Below the pieces are notes generated by a model. It saw only the letters and a list, made by a program, of their open reading frames with translations, was not told the DNA's origin and searched no databases. Below are positions 33,265-41,053 of a stretch of DNA of 64,000 nucleotides, piece by piece. How positions within the stretch are numbered: the first letter of the stretch is position 1; every line of letters begins with the position of its first letter. The position numbers were made by a program, and so were the translations under genes. This DNA is from Gaetbulibacter sp. S0825 (lineage in GTDB: Bacteria > Bacteroidota > Bacteroidia > Flavobacteriales > Flavobacteriaceae). The stretch spans positions 186,001 to 250,000 of the forward strand of contig NZ_JAATJT010000002.1 of the NCBI RefSeq assembly GCF_011777505.1. Reading direction: 5' to 3'.

Positions 33265-33867
33265 CTACTTTACATTCTGTAAAACTGCCAACAACAATTC
33301 TGGTGAAATCCGTTGTTTGTAATTAGGTGATATGTACTCAAATAAAATCTCACCTTTAGTATTTAACACTAACACTGTTGGTACAGGTAATACATCAGTG
33401 GTTTTTCCAGTGGTTTTTTTAGCAATATAAGATGTTGTTCCCTCAGAAGGTGTAAATCCAATCCCTATGTTTTTAATAAAACTACCATCTGCATCACTAT
33501 ATAATTTATAACTCGTTTTGTTTTTCTCTACTGAAGGTTTTAAATTCCTGTAATCATCTGGGCTTACTGCAATGATTTGATAGCCTAATTCTAGTATTTC
33601 TTTTTCGGTGGCTGCTAAACTCGATAATTGCATGTTGCAATAAGGACACCAACCACCACGATAAAATACCAATACGGTTTTCTTTTTGGCAATCTCTGCA
33701 TTTAAATTAATGCTTTTGCCATTTTCGTCAAGTAATGTAGCCTCTGGTAGTGTTTCGCCAATAAGTAAAGGCGAAATATCTTCGGCATTTTGAGGTAATT
33801 GAGCGTTTCCTATAGCGCTGACAAATAGAAATAATAATAATAGTTGAATTGATTTTACTTTAGTCAT
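33265..33867 (-). CDS. Exported thioredoxin-fold / peroxiredoxin-like protein (AhpC-TSA)
   Basis: 200 residues. The signal peptide (about 1-22) ends AIGNAQ. The thioredoxin fold has FYRGGWCPYCNMQLSSL with a CPYC motif (about 73-76), then a helix and IIAVSPDDYRNLKPS, and ends VPTVLVLNTKGEILFEYI. The GGWCPYC form is shared by the peroxiredoxin-like bcp/TlpA relatives used for disulfide or peroxide reduction in the periplasm. No partner gene is adjacent. Confidence 0.82.
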   Translation of the reverse strand: MTKVKSIQLLLLFLFVSAIGNAQLPQNAEDISPLLIGETLPEATLLDENGKSINLNAEIAKKKTVLVFYRGGWCPYCNMQLSSLAATEKEILELGYQIIAVSPDDYRNLKPSVEKNKTSYKLYSDADGSFIKNIGIGFTPSEGTTSYIAKKTTGKTTDVLPVPTVLVLNTKGEILFEYISPNYKQRISPELLLAVLQNVK

Positions 33868-33906
33868 GATTTTTGTGTTGGTATTTATTTTAGTGTTTAG
33901 ACGAAA

Positions 33907-34350
33907 TTAATCTTGTTTCTCTACAAAGGTTTTAAAATTTTGCAACCATTTTTGCACTTGCTTCTTAAACATGCTTGGAAATACTGTTTTCATAACATTT
34001 ATAACAAAGCCTCTAAAAGCCGTGTATTCCACTTCCCAATCACATTGAGTCGTATTACTGTCTAATTCTTTAAATGTACATAACATGGTATTGTCGGTAT
34101 GTTTATGGTGGTATTGTCCTGAAAAAAAATCTGGGAGGCTATTGTTTGTAATGGTTTCGGTAAGTTCCATTTCACCTTTTCTCATTTTATAATACATTTT
34201 TGAGATGGCTCCTGTTTGCCCTTCGTTCCCAGAAATATGAGTTTTTCTTATAAATCCTTCTTGATATTCTTTTAAATATTTTGGATTAGAAAAATACGCT
34301 GCAACTTGTGCTTTAGGTTTATTAATAGTTACTGAACATGTAAATTTCAT
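33907..34350 (-). CDS. SRPBCC (START-like) family protein
   Basis: 147 residues from the ATG at 34350; two upstream codons of the frame begin with TTG and are not needed. The START/Bet v1-like fold is seen in KFTCSVTINKPKAQVAAYFSNPKYLKEY at the start, a central beta region (MELTETITNNSLPDFFSGQYHHK) and a long C-terminal helix (MFKKQVQKWLQNFKTFVEKQ). Such domains bind hydrophobic ligands in a central cavity. The ligand is unknown. It lies 40 nt upstream of the peroxiredoxin-like gene on the same strand and may be co-transcribed. Confidence 0.75.
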   Translation of the reverse strand: MKFTCSVTINKPKAQVAAYFSNPKYLKEYQEGFIRKTHISGNEGQTGAISKMYYKMRKGEMELTETITNNSLPDFFSGQYHHKHTDNTMLCTFKELDSNTTQCDWEVEYTAFRGFVINVMKTVFPSMFKKQVQKWLQNFKTFVEKQD

Positions 34351-34479
34351 TGACAATGATTTATGAAAAGATTAAAGATAACTATTTTTTAAATTAAAAC
34401 TTGTATAACATTAAAATGTAAAGTACATTTGTCATATAGAAAAGAATATTTTACATAATATAAAGTTAATTTGTCAATT

Positions 34480-34929
34480 ATGAATACAGAAAAAATTATG
34501 GATTGTGAGCGCAATCGATTAGAAAAATTAACCAACTTTAGATTGCCTCAATATTTTTACAAAGTTGGAATTATGATAGGAGCAATAACAATTATAATGA
34601 TGTTTGTTAGAGCTTTTGCTATGGAAGGTGATACTGAGTGGTTAAAGCATTTATTGCAAAAAACACTTTTAGTTGCAATGTTATTGATGTCTATTGCAAG
34701 AGATAAAGAAGAAGATGAACTCACTGTAAAACTCAGAATGCAATCCTACGCTTGGGCATTTATTACAGGCGTTGTGTATGCGTTAGTTATGCCTTATGTA
34801 GAATTTGGAGTATCTAATGTTGTAAATAATGGAGGAGAAGCTTATAAAGACCTCGGCGATTTTCAGATTTTAATGTTTATGCTAATGATTCAATTAATGT
34901 CCTACCACATTTTAAAACGTTATAGATAA
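34480..34929 (+). CDS. Membrane protein paired with an HTH regulator
   Basis: 149 residues from the ATG at 34480. A polar N-terminus (about 1-25) precedes four membrane helices, at about 27-43, 63-80, 91-107 and 129-145. A charged RDKEEDELTVKLRMQS loop joins helices 2 and 3. I know no named family. Its stop codon overlaps the ATG of the HTH gene by one base (TAATG), so the two are translationally coupled. Pairs of this type (small membrane protein with a Cro-like regulator) are common in Bacteroidota and Firmicutes and are mostly unstudied. Confidence 0.65.
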   Translation: MNTEKIMDCERNRLEKLTNFRLPQYFYKVGIMIGAITIIMMFVRAFAMEGDTEWLKHLLQKTLLVAMLLMSIARDKEEDELTVKLRMQSYAWAFITGVVYALVMPYVEFGVSNVVNNGGEAYKDLGDFQILMFMLMIQLMSYHILKRYR

Positions 34930-35129
34930 TGCAAAATACAATAAAGGTAGAGCGTGCAATTATGAATCTTACACAAGATGACTTGGCCAAAAAAATTGGT
35001 GTGTCTAGGCAAACCATAAACTCTATAGAAGCTAATAGATATGTGCCTTCAACGGTTTTAGCTCTTAAGCTCTCTCAACTATTTAATAAGCCAGTTAATG
35101 ACTTTTTTAAACTGAGTGATGATGATTAA
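34929..35129 (+). CDS. Short Cro/CI-type helix-turn-helix regulator
   Basis: 66 residues, nearly all HTH: VERAIMNLTQDDLAKKIGVSRQ, then TINSIEANRYVPSTVLALKLSQLFNKPVNDFFKL. The recognition helix is VSRQTINSIE (about 25-34). Size and sequence resemble YgzD/YozG-type regulators. It begins on the last base of the membrane protein gene. It probably represses its own operon and may respond to the membrane protein, but no operator can be named from sequence alone. Confidence 0.88.
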   Translation: MQNTIKVERAIMNLTQDDLAKKIGVSRQTINSIEANRYVPSTVLALKLSQLFNKPVNDFFKLSDDD

Positions 35130-35192
35130 GGTTTGCGTGTTTTTAATTGTTTACTTGGTTAGTCTCGTGCTTATAATGATTTTTTAAGAGAG

Positions 35193-35249
35193 TTCGTTTA
35201 ATGCGATGATATGCAACGTTTCAATGTTTTATATCAGCCGTTAAACGAA
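35193..35249. repeat. 57-nt imperfect palindrome (hairpin)
   Basis: TTCGTTTAA (35193-35201) pairs with TTAAACGAA (35241-35249), and TGATAT (35207-35212) pairs with ATATCA (35231-35236). An internal loop of 5/4 nt separates the two stems and an 18-nt loop caps them. It sits between the HTH gene and the sirtuin gene. The right outer arm contains the same 12-mer as 32690-32701 in reverse orientation. No T tract follows, so it is not a plain terminator. Confidence 0.55.
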
Positions 35250-35281
35250 GGTAGCTGTTTTTTCTTACAAAGTCAAGGCGG

Positions 35282-35956
35282 TTAATTTAAATCCTTTATT
35301 ACCTTATCAACTCCAATAGTTGCCTTTTCAGCAATCACAGTCACTTGAGAGTTGCTACTCATTGCTGGTTTTGGATCAATGTAAAAAATGTTGGTTTCTG
35401 GATTTACATAATGCATTAAACTAGCAGCAGGATATACTTGCATTGAAGTGCCAATAATTATTAAAACATCAGCCGTTTGGCAAATATCCACAGCTTTTTC
35501 TATCATTGGTACTGCTTCACCAAACCACACAATATGTGGGCGTAATTGATGACCTTTACTACATACATCTCCTAGTACTAAATCATGCTTCCAGACTCGA
35601 ATATCAAATTCATCATAAGTGCTACGTACTTTTAGGAGTTCACCATGTAAATGTAACACATTACTACTTCCAGCACGTTCATGTAAATCGTCCACATTTT
35701 GTGTGACAATGGTTACATTATAATCTTTTTCTAAATTGGCTAAAGCTTTATGCGCATGATTTGGTTGCACTTCAAATAATTGTTTGCGACGCTGATTGTA
35801 AAAATCTAAAACCAATTCTGGGTTGGCAGCAAACCCTTGAGGTGATGCCACTTCCATAACATCATGTCCTTCCCACAAACCATCAGCATCCCTAAAGGTT
35901 TTAATACCACTTTCGGCACTTATTCCTGCGCCTGTAAGTACAACAATGTGTTTCAT
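35282..35956 (-). CDS. cobB: Sirtuin-family NAD-dependent deacylase (SIRT5/CobB-like)
   Basis: 224 residues. NAD-binding motifs GAGISAESGIKTFRD (9-23) and TQNVDDLHERAGS, the catalytic His in LHLHGEL, and the PHIVWFGE loop. FYNQRRKQL has the Tyr-x2-Arg pair that in SIRT5 and E. coli CobB binds succinyl- and malonyl-lysine, so it should prefer such substrates. Only two cysteines occur, and the four-Cys zinc site is missing. The protein removes acyl groups from lysines with NAD use, in the cytoplasm. It is convergent with the HTH gene and divergent from trmH. Confidence 0.9.
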   Translation of the reverse strand: MKHIVVLTGAGISAESGIKTFRDADGLWEGHDVMEVASPQGFAANPELVLDFYNQRRKQLFEVQPNHAHKALANLEKDYNVTIVTQNVDDLHERAGSSNVLHLHGELLKVRSTYDEFDIRVWKHDLVLGDVCSKGHQLRPHIVWFGEAVPMIEKAVDICQTADVLIIIGTSMQVYPAASLMHYVNPETNIFYIDPKPAMSSNSQVTVIAEKATIGVDKVIKDLN

Positions 35957-35980
35957 ATGTTACCAAGTTACTATTTTATT

Positions 35981-35988
35981 TATATTTG
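35981..35988 (+). promoter_or_regulatory. -7 box of trmH
   Basis: TATATTTG is an exact TAnnTTTG match. The ATG of trmH lies only 7 nt later (35995), so a transcript starting at the normal distance would have almost no leader. Confidence 0.5.
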
Positions 35989-35994
35989 AAAATA

Positions 35995-36651
35995 ATGATT
36001 GATGAAAAATTAGTAGCTTATTTGGAGTCCTATTTAACAGAGCACCGTCAGGAGCGTTTTGAACAAGTGCTTGCACTGCGCACAAAGCATTTTACAGTTG
36101 CTACCGAAGATGTTTATCAGTTACACAATACAAGCGCAGTCATGCGTAGTTGTGATGTTTTTGGTATTCAAGAGCTGCATGTTATTGAAGAAGTGAATGT
36201 AAAACGCATTGATAGGGAAATTGCTATGGGAGCTCAAAAATGGGTAGACTTACATCGTTATCATTCTGCAAAAAACTGTATGGATTCGTTAAAAAAACAA
36301 GGCTACCAAATTGTAGCGACAACACCACACACAAACGATTGTCTATTGCATGATTTTGATGTTACCAAAAAGTCTTGTTTCTTTTTTGGTAGAGAAACTG
36401 AAGGTTTGTCTAATGAGGTTATAGATAATGCAGATTGTTTTTTAAAAATACCAATGGTTGGTTTTACCGAGAGTTTGAATATATCTGTTTCTGCAGCTAT
36501 TATTCTGCAATACGTTACTACTAAATTAAAACAAAGTGATGTTAAATGGCAACTTTCTGAAAGTGAAATACTTAATAAGCGTTACGATTGGTGTACAAAA
36601 ACCATAAAAAGCATCGACCAAATTTTGGAACACTATAAAAATCAAACATAA
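35995..36651 (+). CDS. trmH: tRNA (guanosine-18 2'-O)-methyltransferase (TrmH/SPOUT)
   Basis: 218 residues from the ATG at 35995; the three extra upstream codons would fall inside the promoter. SPOUT methyltransferase motifs: TSAVMRSCDVFGIQELHVIEE (motif 1), FFFGRETEGLSNEVIDNAD (motif 2) and IPMVGFTESLNISVSAAIIL (motif 3, the knotted SAM site). N- and C-terminal helical extensions match TrmH rather than RlmB. It methylates the ribose of G18 in the D-loop. It is the first gene of a possible operon with SRPBCC (45 nt) and VOC (2 nt). Confidence 0.9.
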   Translation: MIDEKLVAYLESYLTEHRQERFEQVLALRTKHFTVATEDVYQLHNTSAVMRSCDVFGIQELHVIEEVNVKRIDREIAMGAQKWVDLHRYHSAKNCMDSLKKQGYQIVATTPHTNDCLLHDFDVTKKSCFFFGRETEGLSNEVIDNADCFLKIPMVGFTESLNISVSAAIILQYVTTKLKQSDVKWQLSESEILNKRYDWCTKTIKSIDQILEHYKNQT

Positions 36652-36696
36652 TTTTGTAAGTTTATAACTGTCAATTATTGATTAATACAACTAACC

Positions 36697-37227
36697 ATGG
36701 AAATTTTTTTATATGTGCTTGCTGCAATCGTAGCACTTATTATCGTTTTAGGACTTATTGCGCCTAATAGTTATCAAGTAAAGAGAAGCATCATTATCAA
36801 CCACACACTTCCAGAAACCTTTACGTATTTAAAATCTATTAAAAATCAAGATAATTGGTCACCTTGGAAGAAAAAAGATCCAAATATGACCCAAACTTTT
36901 GAAGGGACTGATGGCGAAATTGGTTTTATATCTAAATGGAAAGGAAATAAAGATGTAGGCGAAGGTGAGCAAGAAATAGTTTCTATTGTTGAAAACGAAT
37001 CGATTGATACCGAATTACGCTTTTTTAAGCCCTGGAAATCACATTCTATTGGGCATTTATTAGTTGATAAAGTTGATGATAATCAAACCTTAGTGACTTG
37101 GGGATTTTCAGGTAGAAATCCGTTTCCATTTAATATATTTATGCTGTTTTTCAATTTTGAAAAAGCAGTTGGAAAAGATTTTGAAGAAGGATTGAAAAGT
37201 TTAAAAAATATATTAGAAAATAAATAA
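36697..37227 (+). CDS. Membrane-anchored SRPBCC (START-like) protein
   Basis: 176 residues. An N-terminal helix (about 3-22, VLAAIVALIIVLGLIAP) is followed by a START-like fold with VKRSIIINHTLPETFTYLKS, NWSPWKKKDPNMTQTFEGTDGEIGF and a C-terminal helix (EKAVGKDFEEGLKSL). The polyketide-cyclase-like proteins of this type bind unknown lipophilic ligands. The anchor is probably in the inner membrane, with the fold either outside or in the cytoplasm. The VOC gene starts 2 nt after its stop, so it is probably co-transcribed. Confidence 0.8.
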   Translation: MEIFLYVLAAIVALIIVLGLIAPNSYQVKRSIIINHTLPETFTYLKSIKNQDNWSPWKKKDPNMTQTFEGTDGEIGFISKWKGNKDVGEGEQEIVSIVENESIDTELRFFKPWKSHSIGHLLVDKVDDNQTLVTWGFSGRNPFPFNIFMLFFNFEKAVGKDFEEGLKSLKNILENK

Positions 37228-37229
37228 TT

Positions 37230-37607
37230 ATGGAACGAAATATGATTGGCTGGTTTGAAATACCAGTGACAGATATGGAACGTGCAAAAGCGTTTTACGA
37301 GGCTGTATTTAAAGTTGAGATTAACGTGGTTGATTTTGGAGGTATCTTGATGGGATGGTTTCCAGCTAGCGATATGAGTTCTTATGGAGCTTCTGGATCG
37401 TTAATAAAGCAAGAAACCTACATACCTAGTCAAGAAGGTACGACAGTATATTTTATGAGTGATGATGTTCAAAACGAATTAGATAGAATTGAAGCTGCTG
37501 GCGGAAAAATCTATCAGCCTAAAACTCAAATTTCCGAAGAACATGGTTACATGGGTGTTTTTATTGATACCGAAGGGAATAGGGTAGCCTTACATTCGCA
37601 AAATTAG
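37230..37607 (+). CDS. VOC (glyoxalase/bleomycin-resistance) family protein
   Basis: 125 residues: two beta-alpha-beta-beta-beta units beginning IGWFEIPVTDMERAKAFYEAVF and VYFMSDDVQNELDRIEAAGG, ending HGYMGVFIDTEGNRVALHSQ. Metal ligand candidates are few (His and Glu in the second half), so enzymatic activity is uncertain. Single-domain VOC proteins act on small molecules as dimers. Its stop overlaps the converging carboxypeptidase-like gene by 4 nt. Confidence 0.85.
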   Translation: MERNMIGWFEIPVTDMERAKAFYEAVFKVEINVVDFGGILMGWFPASDMSSYGASGSLIKQETYIPSQEGTTVYFMSDDVQNELDRIEAAGGKIYQPKTQISEEHGYMGVFIDTEGNRVALHSQN

Positions 37608-38380
37608 AGTCTTGATCGACTTTTGCTTAGTACTTTGTATTCTTCATAACACTCGCTTATAGCATCCAGTATTTGAAGGTCGTTAGCTGCTCGTATAAAG
37701 TCTTTAGAGTAGTTACATTCGCTAATCAATAAGTCAAGGTCTACTTTATCAACTTTTAAAAGAGCAGTGAGCATTTCACGGTCAAAACGAGAGGCTAATA
37801 AGTTTCGTATTTCATCATCAGCTTTCATTTGTCGTAGCTTACGCATTTCACGAGGTTTTTTGCCAAACATTTTATGTAAGAAATCTGCAGGATTAAAAAT
37901 AGCACCTAAAACTTTACTTACCATACTTGGTGAGTTGGTGCGCCCTTCATACCCAGAGCTTGGAAGTCCAGAAATACTGTATCGTGTATCACGACGTAAT
38001 GGTACTTGCTGTATATCGATTTCTAAATAGCCAGTTAATCGTAATTGGTTTACAACTACTTTTTCTAGAGCCAAAGCAAGCTCAGTCATTTCTATGGATG
38101 TTGCAGCACCAAATACAATCCAGTCATTGGTTACTCGAACTTTAATAGATTTGAAACCTAAATACGAAAGGTGTAGTGTATCGTTTACATTGGCTTTTAT
38201 TTCAAAGTCTCCTATACCATCGGTAGATGTACCAATAACTTGATTTAGGTTAACAATGTTAACGCTCTCAAGAGGCGATCCATCATCGGCACGAATCACT
38301 TTACCTTTTACATAGGTATCTTGAGCATAACCAAATGCTGATATTAGTATTAAGCTACATAGTAGGAAAAGCTTTTTCAT
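37604..38380 (-). CDS. Exported carboxypeptidase-like regulatory domain protein
   Basis: 258 residues. Signal peptide MKKLFLLCSLILISAFGYA. The N-terminal domain (about 22-105) is the CarboxypepD_reg-like beta-sandwich (VKGKVIRADDGSPLESVNIVNL, GTSTDGIGDFEI, LHLSYLGFKSIKVRV) familiar from SusC-type receptors, here without a plug or barrel. The C-terminal half is a helical region with many Lys and Arg (FGKKPREMRKLRQMKADDEIRNLL) and no known domain. It is likely to be periplasmic or outer-membrane associated. The gene converges on the VOC gene with a 4-nt overlap. Confidence 0.8.
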   Translation of the reverse strand: MKKLFLLCSLILISAFGYAQDTYVKGKVIRADDGSPLESVNIVNLNQVIGTSTDGIGDFEIKANVNDTLHLSYLGFKSIKVRVTNDWIVFGAATSIEMTELALALEKVVVNQLRLTGYLEIDIQQVPLRRDTRYSISGLPSSGYEGRTNSPSMVSKVLGAIFNPADFLHKMFGKKPREMRKLRQMKADDEIRNLLASRFDREMLTALLKVDKVDLDLLISECNYSKDFIRAANDLQILDAISECYEEYKVLSKSRSRL

Positions 38381-38552
38381 CTGCTATTTTTTATTCTTTT
38401 TTAAAGTAAGATGAAATGCGCAATTAAAACCTTTTCTTGATTTTGGATTTGTCAAGCTCATTTCATGCAATGACTTTAGAGTATAAAAGTACTAAACAAA
38501 ACGTATATAATTAGAATTGCTTACTATTTTGACTTAAAATTAACAAGAAAGT

Positions 38553-40415
38553 TTATTTTCTACGGCTTCGTCTTGGTCTAGATGATGCAAAATCTCCAGA
38601 TTTATTTCCAGAATCAGATCGTCTTGAGCTTGATTTGTTCTCAGAACCTCTTCTTTCGCTTCGATTACTACTACCGCTTCTAGAGCTTGAGCGTCTTTCG
38701 CCGCTCCTTCTATCATTTCTTGATCCAGAATCATTTCTTGGCTTTGAACGTCGTCCTCCGCTGCGTCTATCATTGCGTCTTCCGCCGCCTCTGCCACCAC
38801 GGCCTTTGTCTTCGCTAACTTCTACATTTACAAAACGACCATTGTGCTTAAAATCGGTGAAAAATGCTAGTACTTTTTCTTGTAGTGCTTTTTCAGTATT
38901 GAAGAATGAAAAACTTTCTTTAACGTCCACTTTAAATACATCGTCTTTTCCTAATTCTAAAGTTTCTTTTAAGAAATCTTTTAATGACATCCAATCGTAA
39001 CCATCTTTACGACCAACGTTAATAAAGTAACGTGAATCGTTAGAACTTTTACGATAATCACGATCACCATCACGATCATCACCACGAGAATCGGTAAGGT
39101 TTAAATTTTTTGTTTTTTGATAATAATTATAGAAGCGCGTAAACTCTACTGAGAAGAATTTTTTAATCAATTCATCTTTTGAAGTGTCTTCAAATAACTC
39201 ATTTATACTAGTAAGGTACTTGTCAATTTCATGATTTACTTCGGTATTATGAATTTTATTTGCTAGTGACATCAATTGGACTTCGCAAATTTCCATACCA
39301 TCAGGAATTTCCTTTTTCTCAAACTGCTTCTTAATGATACGCTCAATACTTTTTATTTTACGTACTTCACTTTTAGACACAATTACCATAGAGATACCTG
39401 TTTTTCCTGCACGTCCAGTTCTACCAGAACGGTGTGTGTAAATTTCAGGTTCATCTGGAAGTTGGTAATTAATTACGTGAGTAATATCATCTACATCAAT
39501 ACCACGAGCAGCTACGTCTGTGGCTACTAACATTTGTATTTGTTTGTTTCTAAACGACTTCATTACCAAATCACGTTGGTTCTGGCTTAAATCACCATGT
39601 AATGCTCCAGCACTATAACCATCTTCAATTAAGTTTTCTGCCACTTTTTGAGTATCTCGCTTAGTACGACAGAAAATCACAGAAAAAATATCTGGATTAG
39701 CATCAGATAAACGTTTTAAGGCTTGATAGCGGTCTCTTGCGTTTACTAAATAATATTCGTGAGAAACTTGATTTGTACTTTCGTTTTTGTTTCCTACAGT
39801 AATTTCAATAGGGCTGTTCATGAATTTCTTTGCAATAGTTGAGACCTCTTTTGGCATCGTTGCAGAAAATAACCATGTGCTTTTGTCTATTGGTGTATAC
39901 GATAAAATATCGGTGATATCTTCATAGAATCCCATATTTAGCATTTCATCGGCTTCATCTAAAACGGCATATTCAATTTTAGAAATATCAACCAAACGTC
40001 TGCTAATCATATCTTTCATACGACCAGGAGTTGCAACAATTATTTGTGCACCTCGTTTTACTTCTCTAGCTTGATCTGTAATACTGGCGCCTCCATAAAT
40101 TGCTGTAACGTTTAAGCCTTTGCAATATTTACCATATTGCTTCATCTCGTTAGTTATTTGTAAACAAAGTTCACGTGTTGGAGATAAAATTAAACCTTGA
40201 GTTGTTCGACTATTAACATCAATTTTTTGTAGCATTGGAAAACCAAAAGCTGCAGTTTTTCCTGTTCCTGTTTGTGCTAAGGCTACTAAATCGGATTCTT
40301 TTTCTAAAAGAATAGGAATGGCTTTGTCTTGTACTTCGCTGGGTTTTGTAAAACCCATATCTGTAATTGCTTGTAAAAGGTCTTCATTAAGACCTAAATC
40401 TTGGAATGTGTTCAT
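38553..40415 (-). CDS. DEAD-box RNA helicase with DbpA-type RNA-binding domain
   Basis: 620 residues. The helicase core has all motifs: Q motif (FTKPSEVQDKAIP), AQTGTGKTAAFG, VLDEADEMLNMGF, FSATMP, HGDLSQNQRDLVMKSF, and HRSGRTGRAGKTG. Residues about 460-545 resemble the DbpA RNA-binding domain (DGYDWMSLKDFLKETLEL, then SFSFFNTEKALQEKVL). The tail (about 550-620) is rich in Arg, Gly and Ser. Such proteins unwind RNA during ribosome assembly or decay, often in the cold. Transcription probably starts near 40540, giving a leader of about 130 nt with two hairpins. Confidence 0.93.
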   Translation of the reverse strand: MNTFQDLGLNEDLLQAITDMGFTKPSEVQDKAIPILLEKESDLVALAQTGTGKTAAFGFPMLQKIDVNSRTTQGLILSPTRELCLQITNEMKQYGKYCKGLNVTAIYGGASITDQAREVKRGAQIIVATPGRMKDMISRRLVDISKIEYAVLDEADEMLNMGFYEDITDILSYTPIDKSTWLFSATMPKEVSTIAKKFMNSPIEITVGNKNESTNQVSHEYYLVNARDRYQALKRLSDANPDIFSVIFCRTKRDTQKVAENLIEDGYSAGALHGDLSQNQRDLVMKSFRNKQIQMLVATDVAARGIDVDDITHVINYQLPDEPEIYTHRSGRTGRAGKTGISMVIVSKSEVRKIKSIERIIKKQFEKKEIPDGMEICEVQLMSLANKIHNTEVNHEIDKYLTSINELFEDTSKDELIKKFFSVEFTRFYNYYQKTKNLNLTDSRGDDRDGDRDYRKSSNDSRYFINVGRKDGYDWMSLKDFLKETLELGKDDVFKVDVKESFSFFNTEKALQEKVLAFFTDFKHNGRFVNVEVSEDKGRGGRGGGRRNDRRSGGRRSKPRNDSGSRNDRRSGERRSSSRSGSSNRSERRGSENKSSSRRSDSGNKSGDFASSRPRRSRRK

Positions 40416-40501
40416 TCGAGTAATAAGTATTCGATTATGTTATGTGGTGTTACATAAAGAAGCGAATCGACATACTTAAACCTAAACTTCTAGTAACACA
40501 T

Positions 40502-40540
40502 CCTCACCCTGAGGAATTATTGAACTCAGTCTTCTGAGTT
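40502..40540 (-). promoter_or_regulatory. Two hairpins in the DEAD-box gene leader
   Basis: On the minus strand AACTCAG-AAGA-CTGAGTT (40540-40523) and CCTCA-GGG-TGAGG (40514-40502) are perfect stems near the 5' end of a leader of about 130 nt. No known riboswitch fits. Leaders of DEAD-box helicase mRNAs are often temperature- or autoregulation-linked, so this is a candidate. Confidence 0.5.
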
Positions 40541-40548
40541 TCAGCGTG

Positions 40549-40556
40549 CAAATATA
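40549..40556 (-). promoter_or_regulatory. -7 box of the DEAD-box gene promoter
   Basis: The minus strand reads TATATTTG, an exact TAnnTTTG match, followed by CACG. A TTG at the usual distance is not convincing. Confidence 0.55.
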
Positions 40557-40597
40557 GTGTTATTTTTAAGAACTAGCTTTAAAAAGGTGTTTTAGGA

Positions 40598-40966
40598 TTA
40601 TTTTAGAATCAATTCCTCACGTAACTCATAGTGTTGAGCAGTTTGTTCATATCGTAAAAGAACACGCTTTGCATTTTCTGGGATATAAGCTGTTTTATAA
40701 TCTTCTCCAGCAAAGAGCTTTACAGATTCAAGGTTATCAAATTGAAGCACAAGAAAGAATTCCACTTCATTTTCATGATACTTTGTAGAAATACTAACTT
40801 TTTCTAATCCTTTAACACCCTTCTTTTTTACTTCAGGAAACACTTCATTGATAAGCATATCTTCATAAATTGGTGCATTTTCTTTGGTAGTCCAACCTTT
40901 CCAGATACGTATAATTTTTGATGCTTTTTTCATTCCATTGATGTTTAAAAATCTCAGAGGATTCAT
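40598..40966 (-). CDS. Antibiotic biosynthesis monooxygenase-like (ABM) domain protein
   Basis: 122 residues from the ATG at 40966; an ATG at 40933 would give a 111-residue protein beginning MKKASKIIRIWKGW and is equally likely, because that is where the conserved part begins. A dimeric ferredoxin-like beta-alpha-beta fold: IIRIWKGWTTKENAPIYEDML, helix, KVSISTKYHENEVEFFLVLQFDNLESVKLF. Family members include heme-degrading and quinol monooxygenases, but no haem-binding residue is evident. No neighbour suggests a substrate. Confidence 0.75.
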   Translation of the reverse strand: MNPLRFLNINGMKKASKIIRIWKGWTTKENAPIYEDMLINEVFPEVKKKGVKGLEKVSISTKYHENEVEFFLVLQFDNLESVKLFAGEDYKTAYIPENAKRVLLRYEQTAQHYELREELILK

Positions 40967-41053
40967 CTAATATATGAAAAGCTAGAGTTATTGAATAGTG
41001 AACCCTAGCTTTTGTGTTATTATAAATTACTGTTGAAAGTGATTAATAAATAC

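Noticed and set aside
38540-38800. Acidic 86-residue frame rich in Glu, Ala and Asp inside the DEAD-box gene tail
   Set aside because: It is an artefact of the repetitive Arg/Gly/Ser codons of the helicase tail read in another frame of the same strand; no start signal or conserved pattern supports it.
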